A stretch of 64,000 nt of DNA from Chamaecrista fasciculata. Its lineage: Eukaryota; Streptophyta; Magnoliopsida; Fabales; Fabaceae. The notes beneath the pieces are model-generated. The model was given only the letters and a program-made list of their open reading frames with translations, had not been told where the DNA came from and searched no databases. Location of the stretch: assembly GCA_003254925.1 (NCBI GenBank), contig QANZ01023177.1, positions 39,130 to 103,129 of the forward strand. The letters are read 5' to 3'. Of this stretch, positions 20,916 to 32,431 are shown piece by piece; position 1 is the first letter of the stretch; every line of letters begins with the position of its first letter. The translations under genes and the position numbers were made by a program.

Positions 20916-21287
20916 CATAGTAGAAAAAACCGGAGGCCGGTCCGGAAAAAATAAAATACCGGCTTGCAGTTGACTTGGTGGTGAACCGGGTCAAACCGCT
21001 CGAACCGGCCGTTAAACCGGAAACCGGTTAATCCGGAAATATTTGAAAAAATTAAAAAAAAAAAAGAAAAAAATTAAATATTTGACACTTATTATATGTG
21101 ATGGACATATGGTTATGTTTAACTTTTATTTTAAATTTAAATTATTGTAATATATCAATATGTATTTGATGAATATGTATATTTGAAAATGTATTTTTTA
21201 AGTAAACCGGCTCAACCGGTTGAACCAATGAACCAGTTACCCGAGCCTTTCACCGGGTCAATGACCGGTCCAGTTTTTTGCACTATG
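20916..21287. mobile_element. hAT-type MITE, CCGG-rich (372 bp)
   Basis: The terminal inverted repeats are CATAGTAGAAAAAACCGG at the left and, reverse-complemented, CATAGTGCAAAAAACTGG at the right. Flanking 8-mers TTGGAAAA and TTAGAAAG agree at 6 of 8 positions, consistent with a decayed 8-bp hAT duplication. Subterminal sequence is full of ACCGG and CCGGTT motifs. There is no coding, and the middle is A/T-rich. Confidence 0.7.
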
Positions 21288-22002
21288 TTAGAAAGTATTT
21301 CCATGTACCTGACGCTTTTAAAAATGGTCCGACAATTGGAAATTTTGATTCTAATTTTGGTTTGTGATAGGACTCTCTCTTCTCTAAATACTGATATGAT
21401 TCATATAACAGCATAAAACATCTCATACATATAGGATGATAAAAACACCAGCAATTTCAGAATAAACTACCACAAGCTGATGACAAGAAAACAAGAAAAT
21501 AAGAATAGCTAGTTTTCAAGAGGCCAGTAGTCTCCCAAACAAGTTCCTAAAACTTCATCCTTCTTATGTAAACCTCAACAGTCTGATGTAGGCCCAATTG
21601 TGCTAGGCCCAGCCTCATTTTCTTTCCCTTTCTCCCTTTTGTGAGTTTTGGTGCTAGTAAGTATACCAGGCCTATGATTTTGTTTGTTTGTTGTTATTTT
21701 ATTTTTATGGGTGTTTTGCCATTGTTATGGGCTAATGTTTTTTTTTTTTTCAGTTCATGAAGTTGGGAAGGTAGGCCGAATGCTCAATAATGTTCATTGA
21801 TTTCTCTTTGGGTGTTTTGCTAATGTTCTAAACTTGTAATATTTTTTTTAAGATGCTTTTAAGCCTTATAAACTCAAAGGAAATCAAGTTCCGCCCCACA
21901 TTTATTTATTTATTTATTTGGTATCTATGGTGTACATGTCCAGGACAACAAGGGTGTTCTGTGTTCTTACCCATGATAGAAGAGGATGGTATGTTTAATT
22001 TT

Positions 22003-22202
22003 TTTTTGTTATAATAAAAGTTTAGGTGAGTTGAGTCCCGGAGCTCACCAAGGTCAGGGCAGGCCTCCAGGCTCTATGAGCGCTTAAAAAGGTACTTACA
22101 GATCGCCTATCAACAAAGTCCTCACATCGGCAGAGGAAATCAAACTCATGACCTTGTGGGTTATGAGTCGACTCCTTACCAACTGTGCCAATCTTTGTTG
22201 GC
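22003..22202 (-). mobile_element. tRNA-derived SINE with 17-bp target duplication
   Basis: Read on the minus strand from 22202, the element carries an A-box-like TGGCACAGTTGG and a B-box-like GGTCATGAGTTTGATTTC, internal RNA polymerase III promoter elements of tRNA type. It ends in an A-rich tail, seen as T-runs on the plus strand near 22003. The direct repeat ATGGTATGTTTAATTTT flanks it at 21986-22002 and 22203-22219, exact over 17 bp, so the insertion is fairly young. It resembles the Au-type plant SINE group; family is from memory. Confidence 0.8.
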
Positions 22203-22219
22203 ATGGTATGTTTAATTTT

Positions 22220-23110
22220 GTTTGCTTCAAAGTAGTATAATTTGGAAGATGTAATTAATGATCATAGAATAAACTTTAATTTCAAGTTTATTATCTGTTA
22301 GTTGAGAAAACTAACTCAACTCCTAGAGCTTCAGTGGAGAATAACAAGTTCTGCCTCTTTTTTTTTTTGGTGGAAAACAGTGGGATCAACCTCACCAAAT
22401 ATCTTAAATTTATGCTTATTGGTTATCTGTCGATTCTATAGTTCTTCTTGGATTCTCAGCTATGCATATGGATAATGCCTAATCAAATTAGTTTAGAAAA
22501 TAAAAGTAACTTGCTATAGATAATTAATGGTATAGTTTCTTAAGTCCTTAAAATAATAATTTCAATATTTAAGTATATATTATAGAATTAAAGATTTACC
22601 ATTACTCATTAAATTATTCTTACTTAAATATTTTTTTTTAGAGTCATGTTTACTTGCAATTCCTTCATTTTGAGGAGCCATTGTTATTAAGTTGGAACAG
22701 AAAGGAGTTTTATAATGACTAATGTAAAGAAATTTTGAGTTGGAAAACCTATAATGCAACACATGGAATATAGTACTGCTTCATGCTATATTTTTATCCG
22801 TTAGATTCATCGGATGATTAAAAATATTACAAGGCATTTATTAAACTTCTTAATAAAGTAATTAAAAGTAAATTTATTCCTAGCCCTATAATAATAATAA
22901 TAATAATATTTTCAAATGATTTTATATTACAAAACCAGTTAGAGTTATTATAATAAACAAATCAAACCTATAATTAACTTAGATAAAAAACATTAACCAT
23001 TTTGTTACTAGTTTTCATAATTAAATTATTTACTAAAACAATTAAATAAAAAAAAATCTCTGCATGGTTATGAATCCGCACTCCAAGAATATTTGAAACT
23101 TTTCAAATAA
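22220..23110. other. Intergenic, no gene seen
   Basis: Very AT-rich. An ATAATAATAATAATAAT run lies at about 22890. No coding structure or complete element recognised. Confidence 0.4.
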
Positions 23111-23121
23111 AAAATAAAACT

Positions 23122-23196
23122 GCGATTGCTTTTGACAAGTCCTTTCTATACGCAATTGAAATCGTTAGTAAGCAAGGTCCAATAAGTCCCAAAATC
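23122..23196. repeat. Dispersed repeat segment, copy also at 25403-25477
   Basis: About 74 bp beginning GATTGCTTTTGACAAGTCC and ending GCAAGGTCCAATAA are almost identical at 25403-25477, in the same orientation. The first copy directly precedes the DAHP synthase pseudogene. The second is embedded in a longer repeat of the 4743-5281 type. Confidence 0.75.
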
Positions 23197-23214
23197 AAAA
23201 ACAACCACCGCCAG

Positions 23215-24560
23215 CGGCGGCGGACAATGGAATCTGAGCAGCTGGAAATCGAAGACGGCGCTTCAGCTGCCGGAATACCCAAACCAAGAGGAACTCGAAT
23301 AGGTTCTCCCAACAATGGAATCGTTCCCGCCTTTGGTGTTCGCCGGAGAAGCGAGAAGCCTGGAGGAGCGCCTAGGCGAGGCGGCGATGGGGAAGCCTGG
23401 AGTGACGTGCATTGATGGAGAGCTAGCACAGAGAATAGAATTCATGGGTGCAGCTGGGCTTACGTTGGATGATCCCATAATGAAAGCTGCAGAGTGCTTG
23501 GTTTTGCCATACGAACAATCTTTCACGATAAAGTGAAAGCATTCTTCGATGTGCATGAAGAAGAAGGGAATGGATCCTCTCCCGTAGCTGCTCTCTCTCT
23601 TTCTCTCCATTTGAAATCTCAGCCGACCATTTTGATCCCACGGTGCAGTTTTGCTTTTGTTGATAATTTTTTTCTTTTGTTGATAACTTTAAAAAAAAAT
23701 ATCAACAACATTTAGAAATCTGAAAGTTATTTTTTCATCAAGCTAGTAAATACAATCAGATTCAAAATATAAAACAAATGAAGAAAAAATGAATTATTTG
23801 GTCTTTATACATTATTTAAAATTTTAATTTAGTCTATAATTTTATTTTGGCAAAAGCAACATCTTTATCCTCAAACTTTACATAAATTTTCAATTTCATC
23901 CTCAATATTTGTTTACTGTCAGTTTTATCTCAAAGTTTCATATTTTAATCAATTTCATTCTTTGTAAAAGTTTCACATTTTACTATCAATTTTATCTTTA
24001 AAATTTTACATTTTGATCAATTTTATTCTTTGAATAACTTCTTTTAATAAATTAACGATATACTTAATCATGTTTTTAATCTAAAATTTTGAGGGTAAAA
24101 TTGACAGTAACTAAACATTAAGGACGAATTTGGAAATTGATGTAAAGTTTAAAGATGAAAAGGATATTTTGCCAAAATAAAATTATAGGGACTATATTAA
24201 AATTTTAAATAAAGTATCACGACCAAATAATTCATCTTTCTTTATTTATTTTGTATATTTTGAATTTGATTATATTTACTAGCTTGATGTAAATAAATGC
24301 TGCATGTTGATACTTGATGAGAATGAAGTCAATGAACGGGCATAAAATAAAATTATCAACAAAAGCAAAGCTGGACACCATTTGATCAAAATGGACACTT
24401 GAGATCCTAAATGGAGAGAAAGAGAGAGAATAGAAACGGGAGAGGATCCATCCCCGAAGAAGAAGGAAGTCATGCAGGAGGGATTTATCTGGTGATGACA
24501 GGTCAGAATGTGACAGAGTGCATTGATTGGAGGATCAAGGACTGTGACTATGGATGACTT
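23215..24560 (+). pseudogene. DHS: DAHP synthase pseudogene, internally deleted and split by a transposon
   Basis: Plant-type 3-deoxy-D-arabino-heptulosonate-7-phosphate synthase, the plastid enzyme opening the shikimate pathway, is recognisable in pieces. From about 23223 the frame gives [19 protein letters not shown], an in-frame TAG soon after, then [20 protein letters not shown] and GEAAMG (23313-23393). A large deletion follows. A later block reads [16 protein letters not shown] (about 23438-23485) and [10 protein letters not shown] (about 23498-23527). Another deletion leads to KAFFDVHEEEG, then a transposon at 23566-24455, after which [19 protein letters not shown] resumes at about 24467 and stops at a TGA near 24555. 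The catalytic core is missing, so it cannot encode an active enzyme. Loss of introns in retained segments could mean a retrocopy, but the deletions prevent proof. Confidence 0.85.
23566..24455. mobile_element. 890-bp Mutator-type fold-back element inside the DAHP synthase pseudogene
   Basis: The termini are GGGAATGGATCCTCTCCCGT and, reverse-complemented, GGGGATGGATCCTCTCCCGT. The 9-mer GAAGAAGAA flanks both ends (23557-23565 and 24456-24464). The arms pair over most of the element: CTCTCTCTTTCTCTCCATTT on the left has its complement near 24410-24432, and TTTTATTTTGGCAAAA (about 23843) is inverted near 24170. Removing the element and one GAAGAAGAA restores the colinear DAHP synthase reading, which independently proves the borders. 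No coding. Confidence 0.9.
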
Positions 24561-25975
24561 AAAACCCGCAGCCCAACCCCTAGAGCTGAAAATTTTTAAA
24601 CCAAATCAACCCATTAACCTAAACCAAACCAACTCAAATTTGTGAATTCACCCAAACCACTGAACAACCTAATTGCAATTCGGACGAATAACGTTCATTA
24701 ATTTATTACATTATAGACACATGACATGTTAATAACCAGGTGATCAGGGAAGATATGGTTGTTTTAAGATATGTAAAGTTCATAGTTACATATAATAATG
24801 TCATTCATTGATCTTTTCTATAATTTTTTTAGTGATGAAATGAATAAAACTTGAAAAAATTGAAGTCAATAAACTTAACTTTAATTTCCATTGCATACAT
24901 TATTAATTATTGGAGGCAATCTCTTAAAGCACTCAGGAAGAAAAAAAAACTGCTATTGATATCAGTTCCTTGGAAAGGGAACGTTATTCTTTGTGTTCTT
25001 GGTCTAAATCGTCCTTTTGATCATATGAGTGATAATGTAACTTAATTCATAAGTCTCATGATTAGATGATAATGTAAAAGATAATTCACATGACGCGTTT
25101 GTAGACGTAGTAGCGCTTAGTTTATGGACGCGTTTATAGACAGAGTGAAATTCAGGTTGAATTGTTTATTCTAAATTTCTAATAATTGTATAAAGAATTT
25201 AATCATATTTTAATTGGTTAAAACCTCATTTTTGATCTTTTACGTATGAGTCAGATTTTATTTTGATCTTCCATATAATATTTTTGTTTCAAATTAATTA
25301 GCCCTTTGTTTTCATAACTTTTTTTTTTTATTTTTAGTTCCAAACTACTAAATGGGATCATATTTCTCATTTTTATTCAAATGCGACGAGTATAGAGTTA
25401 CGATTGCTTTTGACAAGTCCTTTCTATACGCAATTGAGACCGTTAGTAAGCAAGGTCCAATAAATACCAAAAACTGGCTGCTTGTTTCACTATTAAATAG
25501 GTAAAATTAGTCATATATGTCTCATTTCAAATATGAATGTGATAAGTTCAAAGTTACGGATTACTCTTGACGAGTTCTTTCTCTACTCAATTGAAACGGT
25601 TGGCGAATAAGGTCACATCATGCTTCAAAATTGGGTTTGTAATTGAAAGTGAAAAAGAATATCAGATATCGAATAAAATACAAATATAAATACTAATTAT
25701 TAGATACAGATAGAATATATGTATTGGATAGTATAAACAGATAGATAATATAATAAAATTATTGGATACCTTACCTGTTGTTATATTATTCCTAAATTTT
25801 GATAATAAGACTTAAAAATAATTGGTTAGTGTTTGGCCCCTCTTGATGGTCCACTAATGCTTAGCAAGAAGGGCTTGATTGAAGTACTTAATCACCTGTC
25901 TTTGTTGGAGAACAATACTCCCTCCAAGCTTTCAGATTAAGCTTGTTCACTAGTTTGAGCTGTTATCACTGTCCC
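24561..25975. repeat. Decayed repeats, no gene seen
   Basis: 24555-24690 resembles the CCCAACC-type MITE of 5690-5925. 25230-25640 holds a decayed relative of the 4743-5281 family, with GCGACGAGTATAGAGTTACG-type motifs occurring twice, and the second copy of the 74-bp segment. Nothing coding is supported. Confidence 0.45.
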
Positions 25976-25984
25976 CACCCATAA

Positions 25985-26440
25985 TCATCTAATAATTGTG
26001 TTACAATTAGAGATAGTTGCTTTGGATAATCTAATTAAGGAAAGATCATAATCTAGAGAAGTCATGACAGAGTTAATAAGTACCTCCTTTGAAGCTTGAG
26101 ATAAAAGTCTACCTTTCCAGTCACTTAGCTTCTTTTCAAGCTTGTTTATGATTTGAATCTGCTTGATTTTTTTTTTCACCTTTAATTTTGATCTCAATAA
26201 GGGATCTCCGATCCTAGGTATTTAGGGAAACCAATCAACTTCTTTACATTGAAAAGATCCAAAATTTGCTTCCTTCTTTTAGCTGGGGGTACTCTTGTTG
26301 AAATACATTATTTCAGATTCTTTAGTACTGGCTAAAACTCTTGATAGCCTCCTCTGCGATGTTATTAACTTTGATCTTACTAGTTCTTGCGAATATTAAA
26401 AGTCCATTCGCATAAAGATCCATATTTTGCTTCCTTCTTT
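25985..26440 (-). mobile_element. LINE (L1-type) reverse-transcriptase fragment
   Basis: On the minus strand, a block near 26410-26370 reads LIFARTSK, consistent with the stretch just after the RT catalytic motif. A block near 26225 reads KYLGSEIP, the YLG motif. 26197-25985 reads KLSDWKGRLLSQASKEVLIN, the thumb-region signature of plant non-LTR elements (KLxxWKxxxLSxAGRxxLI). Stops and frame changes separate the blocks. The endonuclease and the 3' tail were not found, so this is an internal relic. Confidence 0.75.
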
Positions 26441-26739
26441 GGGTTTAGGAATGGACTTTGTCTTCCAAGATTAAGTCCTTCCCATGCACTGGATCATAAT
26501 CACAAAGAGGTAAGTTGTGATAGATGATTTACTTTGCCTTAACTTTTAGTCAAAATAGGTGTGGTTACATTTTTGTTGATCAACACTTTTAGGATACATT
26601 TGAAACGCATCGAATCTAGTCCTATTGTAAAAATTGTTGATAAAATTAATGGAATTTATTTATGCTACCTGAATGTTATAAATTATTGCCTTCTTGCCAC
26701 AGACGTCTTTTCACCACTGTCTCACGACCGTCGACTTCC

Positions 26740-27060
26740 TTCTCGTTCATGGCAAGTTTTGGGCTCATTTAAGAAGGGTATCAATTAGAATTCCAGATTT
26801 GGGGAATAATTATTATTTTTTTTTTGTAATTTTTATATTTTTTTTATAAAATATCACTATACTTTTATCTTATTTTATTTTTGTTTTATTAAAATTTCGT
26901 TTTCTTTAAATTAATAAATAAACCATTCATACTTTTATAAGAAAAATCATATTAATTTATATTTTATAACTTTTTATTTAAATAAATATTATTGTATCCG
27001 TACTCTATAAATTTTAAAATTAATTGTACTCATACCTTCACCCGTCCTTCAAGTGCAATA
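26740..27060. repeat. Dispersed AT-rich repeat, copy at 58290-58615
   Basis: The block AAATTAATAAATAAACCATT, followed by CATACTTTTATAAGAAA and a TATAACTTTTTATTTAAATAAAT segment, recurs in the same order at 58440-58530. Both copies end in TACTCGTACCCC-type tracts; the 58-kb copy keeps more of the GTACCCGTACCC motif. Element class is unresolved, perhaps a hAT-like MITE. Confidence 0.65.
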
Positions 27061-28225
27061 GTTATATACAATAACAATGTGATAAAGATTTTATTGATTT
27101 AACAAACACTATTAACTTAACTAAAGAGGATTAATACATATACTTAAAAGCTTAAGATCTTAATTATACAAACGTAAAATTTAGAGCTAATATTATTTTT
27201 TTAAAAGCATCAAAGCCTAATAAAAAAACCAAACAACACTTACAAATTTACAATCATTCAGTTAACACAAATCTAACAATACATGAAAGATAATCAGCAA
27301 ACAATATTGAACTAAGGAAACAAATAAAAGCGCAAGTGATTCTATGTGAAAAGTATCTTCATGATGAAAATTATCACTGATCTTGGTGTTACCAACAAAA
27401 CATTTACAATTATACTCCCTGCATATCAGAAATTCACGAATGAAAATGTCATAAACTTTTCCATAAATTTGACCGTAGATCGAAAGTTTTTCGGCATAGA
27501 TGATCATATCTGAGTCAATCTAGTATTGGAACAATACTTTCATAAAAAAAGAGTAGAACTAGAAATATATCTGGAGAAAACCACCACCAAACTTTGGAGA
27601 ATTAAAAATGTGATTTATTTAAAGGAAAAACAACCAAATAAACTAAAATTATATGGGAGGAATTGTAAGAATTACAACTCCTCCCTTAAATCTAAATATA
27701 AAAAAGAAGAAGATGAATACGAGAGGAGGATAATGGCAAGAGAAAGAAAAAGAAAGCATTTTGAGAGAAGTTGTAGATAATTAGGGAGGATCAAAATACT
27801 CATACTGAACCCTGAAATTTACCTTATGGGTATGAGTCTAGACCCAGACCCAACCTTAATGGGTCTGAATCTGGGTATGGTAATACTCTACCCATACCCT
27901 ACCTATATACACATTAATAATAATAATAAATATATTTTTTTATATAAAAAATATAATATTTTAACACTTTTTATTGAAAAATATTAAAATTTTATAAATA
28001 TTGAAATATTTTATCAATACATTCATATTTATGATTTATTTTTAATAGTTATAGATGTAAGAAGTTGGATGAATATAAGTTTTATATTACCAAAAATTAA
28101 TTTAATTTAAAATTTTTCCGAGTGTGAGTCCGAGTATAAGGATTAGACTACTCAGCGGGTTTTGATATGGGGAATGATTTTGATACCCGCTCACACTCGG
28201 GTCCGAGTCCGGGTATCATAATTCC
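27061..28225. other. Non-coding interval with GGGTATGGGT-type repeat ends
   Basis: Mostly AT-rich with no supportable gene. 27820-27905 is rich in GGGTATG, GACCCAGACCC and CCCATACCC. 28115-28225 contains GGGTCCGAGTCCGGGTAT. A partner fragment TAGTACCCTACCCATGATG lies at about 30250. The layout suggests an older element into which 28230-30250 inserted. Confidence 0.4.
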
Positions 28226-28290
28226 AAGGTAGTCAAGATCTAGATTTAGATCGTAAAATCTTAAGATCTTGCAAGGCAATTTCTAGTTAA

Positions 28291-29194
28291 GGGTGCGTTT
28301 GGATTGACTTAAATTTAGAAAAAAGCACTTAAATTTTGAAAATAAGTACTTTTTGAAAATAAGTACTTTCACCCTATTTTTAAGTTTTTGGGTGAGCTTT
28401 TATCAAAAAATGTGAAGTTGAAAAAAAGGTGAAAATACTGCTTAATTTTGAAGTTGGTTTTTATAGCTTTTTATAAAACGCCTTTGCGGTAGAGTTATAA
28501 GAAAAACCAGCGGAGATTTAATGCATTGGAATTCTTAATTAATTGGAAATTAATTGGAATTCTTATCTGTTGTCCAATGAATTATGGCATTGACTGACTC
28601 ATTATATTCTAAGAATTCCAATTTCAATTCTTGCTTTGCACATCTCTTATTTTCTGCATTCTATTTTTTGTATTATTTTAATTTTAAAATTTGTAGAATA
28701 AATTTTTTAATTATAAGAAATAATTACTTCTAATATTATTTTTAGTAAATTTCATATATTAAAGAGTAAACTAACAATTTAGTCCTTAAAAGATTATCGA
28801 GCTAACAATTCAGTCCTTGAAAGATTAAAATATACAATTTAGTTCCTGAAAGATCAATATAGTATACTAATTAGTTATTTTTATGGATTAAATAGTATAC
28901 CGTTTTAATCTTCTAGAGACTAAAAAGTATACCGTTTTGATTTTTTAGAGACTAAACTGTATATTTCAATCTTTTGGAAACTGAGTTGTCAACTTAGTAA
29001 TCTTTCAGGGACTAAATTATTAGTTTAATTTATATTAAAAGTACTTTTACCTATTTACATCCAAACACTTTAATATTTTAAAACTTTTTAATTGTGACAC
29101 CCAAACATAAATGACTTATTTTTAAAATAAAAGCCCTATTTTTATAAGCATAAAAAACCAAGCACTTTTATTAAAAGTTAATCCAAACGCACCC
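28291..29194. mobile_element. Tourist/PIF-Harbinger-type element with TAA target duplication
   Basis: The termini are GGGTGCGTTTGGATTGACTT and, reverse-complemented, GGGTGCGTTTGGATTAACTT. TAA flanks both ends (28288-28290 and 29195-29197), the classic 3-bp Harbinger duplication. Subterminal AAGCACTT repeats sit in both arms. No transposase is visible. It carries a second insertion at 28764-29030. Confidence 0.8.
28764..29030. mobile_element. 267-bp fold-back element with exact 9-bp duplication, nested in the Tourist-like element
   Basis: The ends are GAGTAAACTAACAATTTAGT and, reverse-complemented, AATTAAACTAATAATTTAGT. The flanks are exactly TATATTAAA (28755-28763 and 29031-29039). Arms repeat CAATTTAGTCC and GGGACTAAA. 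It is the third layer of a three-deep nest. Confidence 0.8.
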
Positions 29195-29581
29195 TAAATC
29201 GAGTGCATGATCGTTTTTGAGCAAGATCGTGGTAGGATCGCTATTTTGTTCGTAAGATCGTATGATTTCACCGATCCTATATATTTTTTTTAAGGTTTTT
29301 TTTAAAAAAAAGTCCAAAATGTTGCTTTTTGGGACTTTTTTTCAGGGTCCAAAATGCTCCATTTTAAACACCCAAAAATTGAAAACTCTAAGTTTGTTGT
29401 TCGAATATTAAGCTTAACTTGTCAAGTATTGATCTTAATTTTGTAGTTCTTTAGGATGTGAACGTAATTTGAGTACTTTTGAGAGGGTAAGAAACTTTAG
29501 ACATGAGTTATTTTTTACAAATCTCATTATTTATTCTCTTTCTATAATTAAGTTAATTATTTATGACCATTCATTATTTAG

Positions 29582-29868
29582 GTTCACACGAAGAGAAGGA
29601 ATTGTATGATTCAAAATAAGATGAATGAGTTGGTATATGTTATGTTTAATCGAAAATTGAAAGGGAAAAGAACTATAAGGGAGCTTAACAACATAGAAGA
29701 TCTTTCTTCAGATGATGAATGGATCACTGAGAATAATGAAAAAGAGATGAAGATATAGATAAAGTAGAAGACGAAGTCTTTGAAGTTCAAGAAGTACAAA
29801 ATGTTGAACCTCGTGACACTGTTGATGATTTGAAGATTCCAGTGGATGAAATAGATATGAGACATTGA
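29582..29868 (+). pseudogene. hAT transposase C-terminal fragment
   Basis: After a possible splice acceptor (TTTAG at about 29581) the frame reads VHTKRRNCMIQNKMNELVYV, then MFNRKLKGKRTIRELNN and DLSSDDEWITENN. The NxLVYVxxNRxLK pattern followed by an acidic tail with a W is typical of the end of plant hAT/DUF659-type transposases. One frame change near 29740 separates this from the second acidic part, which continues to a stop at about 29868. The catalytic core is absent, so it is inactive. Confidence 0.65.
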
Positions 29869-30624
29869 TGATGATGATTTTGATGTGTGATATATGCTTG
29901 GATGACCTTTTTGATAATGATGTTCTAAATTTGTTATGTTACCTGTGGTTGTTACCTTGTTTTTGTTAGTTTTTTTTTACTGAACTTATGATAAACTTTT
30001 TAGATATCTTGATAATTAGCTAATTACATGTTGAGACTATAAATTGATGATGTTGAATAAGGATCTTGAAACATGTTATAAGATGAGTTTATGACTTATG
30101 AGCATTTATAATTGTATATATATAGACAGATATTAGTAATTATTTATATGATTTATATAATATTTTTTTTAAAGAAATTTATAAGATCTTACGATTTTTG
30201 ATCTGATCTTGCGATTCGATCTATCTCATGTCTCTTCTGATCTTGACAACTTTGATAGTACCCTACCCATGATGATTCATATGTAGATTATAATTACATT
30301 TTAACAATTTTTAGATGGTAGAAATTTTGTTAATGTAGAGTAAGCATAAACTTTTCTGTCATACAAAATCAAAACCCCGAGTTTCACAATTGTGTATTTT
30401 TTTAAAATACAAAACTTTGAAAGAAAATAAAAACTGAAAAGGTTGATTTTAGAATTTCACCCGTTGAACACAACGGTTTTTATCGCGTGTATGGAATTTA
30501 CAGTTACGCCCTCAGTTCTTGAACGCAATTATCGCTCCCCACTACGAGACCTCCACAAAATATTCACCACCCTCAATTGCCCCCTCAAAATCTACGCCTT
30601 CTTCCTTTTCCTCTTTGTCTCTCT

Positions 30625-30642
30625 CTCTCTCTCTCTCTCTCT
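30625..30642 (+). promoter_or_regulatory. (CT)n tract in the 14-3-3 gene leader
   Basis: An uninterrupted CT run lies about 45 bp before the start codon. CT/GA microsatellites are common around plant transcription starts. No clear TATA box is seen upstream, so the promoter may be of the TATA-less, pyrimidine-patch type; this is inference. Confidence 0.4.
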
Positions 30643-30686
30643 CAATCCCCAAACAACCAGATCTCGCTCTCTCCGATTCGACAACA

Positions 30687-32431
<1,745 letters not shown>

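Larger units (their letters stand above)
28230..30250 (+). mobile_element. hAT-like DNA transposon relic
   Basis: The ends are inverted: GTCAAGATC at about 28233 and GATCTTGAC at about 30239, with further AGATCGTAAAATCTTAAGATC-like repeats in the left arm and ATAAGATCTTACGATTTTTGATC in the right. A transposase C-terminal exon lies at 29582-29868. The left arm is interrupted by a 904-bp Tourist-like element. The right border AACTTTG matches that of 160-1118. Confidence 0.6.

Noticed and set aside
22022-22204. Minus-strand small protein in the SINE
   Set aside because: The frame is a by-product of a tRNA-derived SINE with pol III boxes and a target duplication.
30519-30686. Longer 14-3-3 N-terminus from an in-frame upstream ATG at 30519
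   Set aside because: The extra residues translate the CT-rich leader (a Leu/Ser run) and have no match in the family. The ATG at 30687 has a good plant start context.
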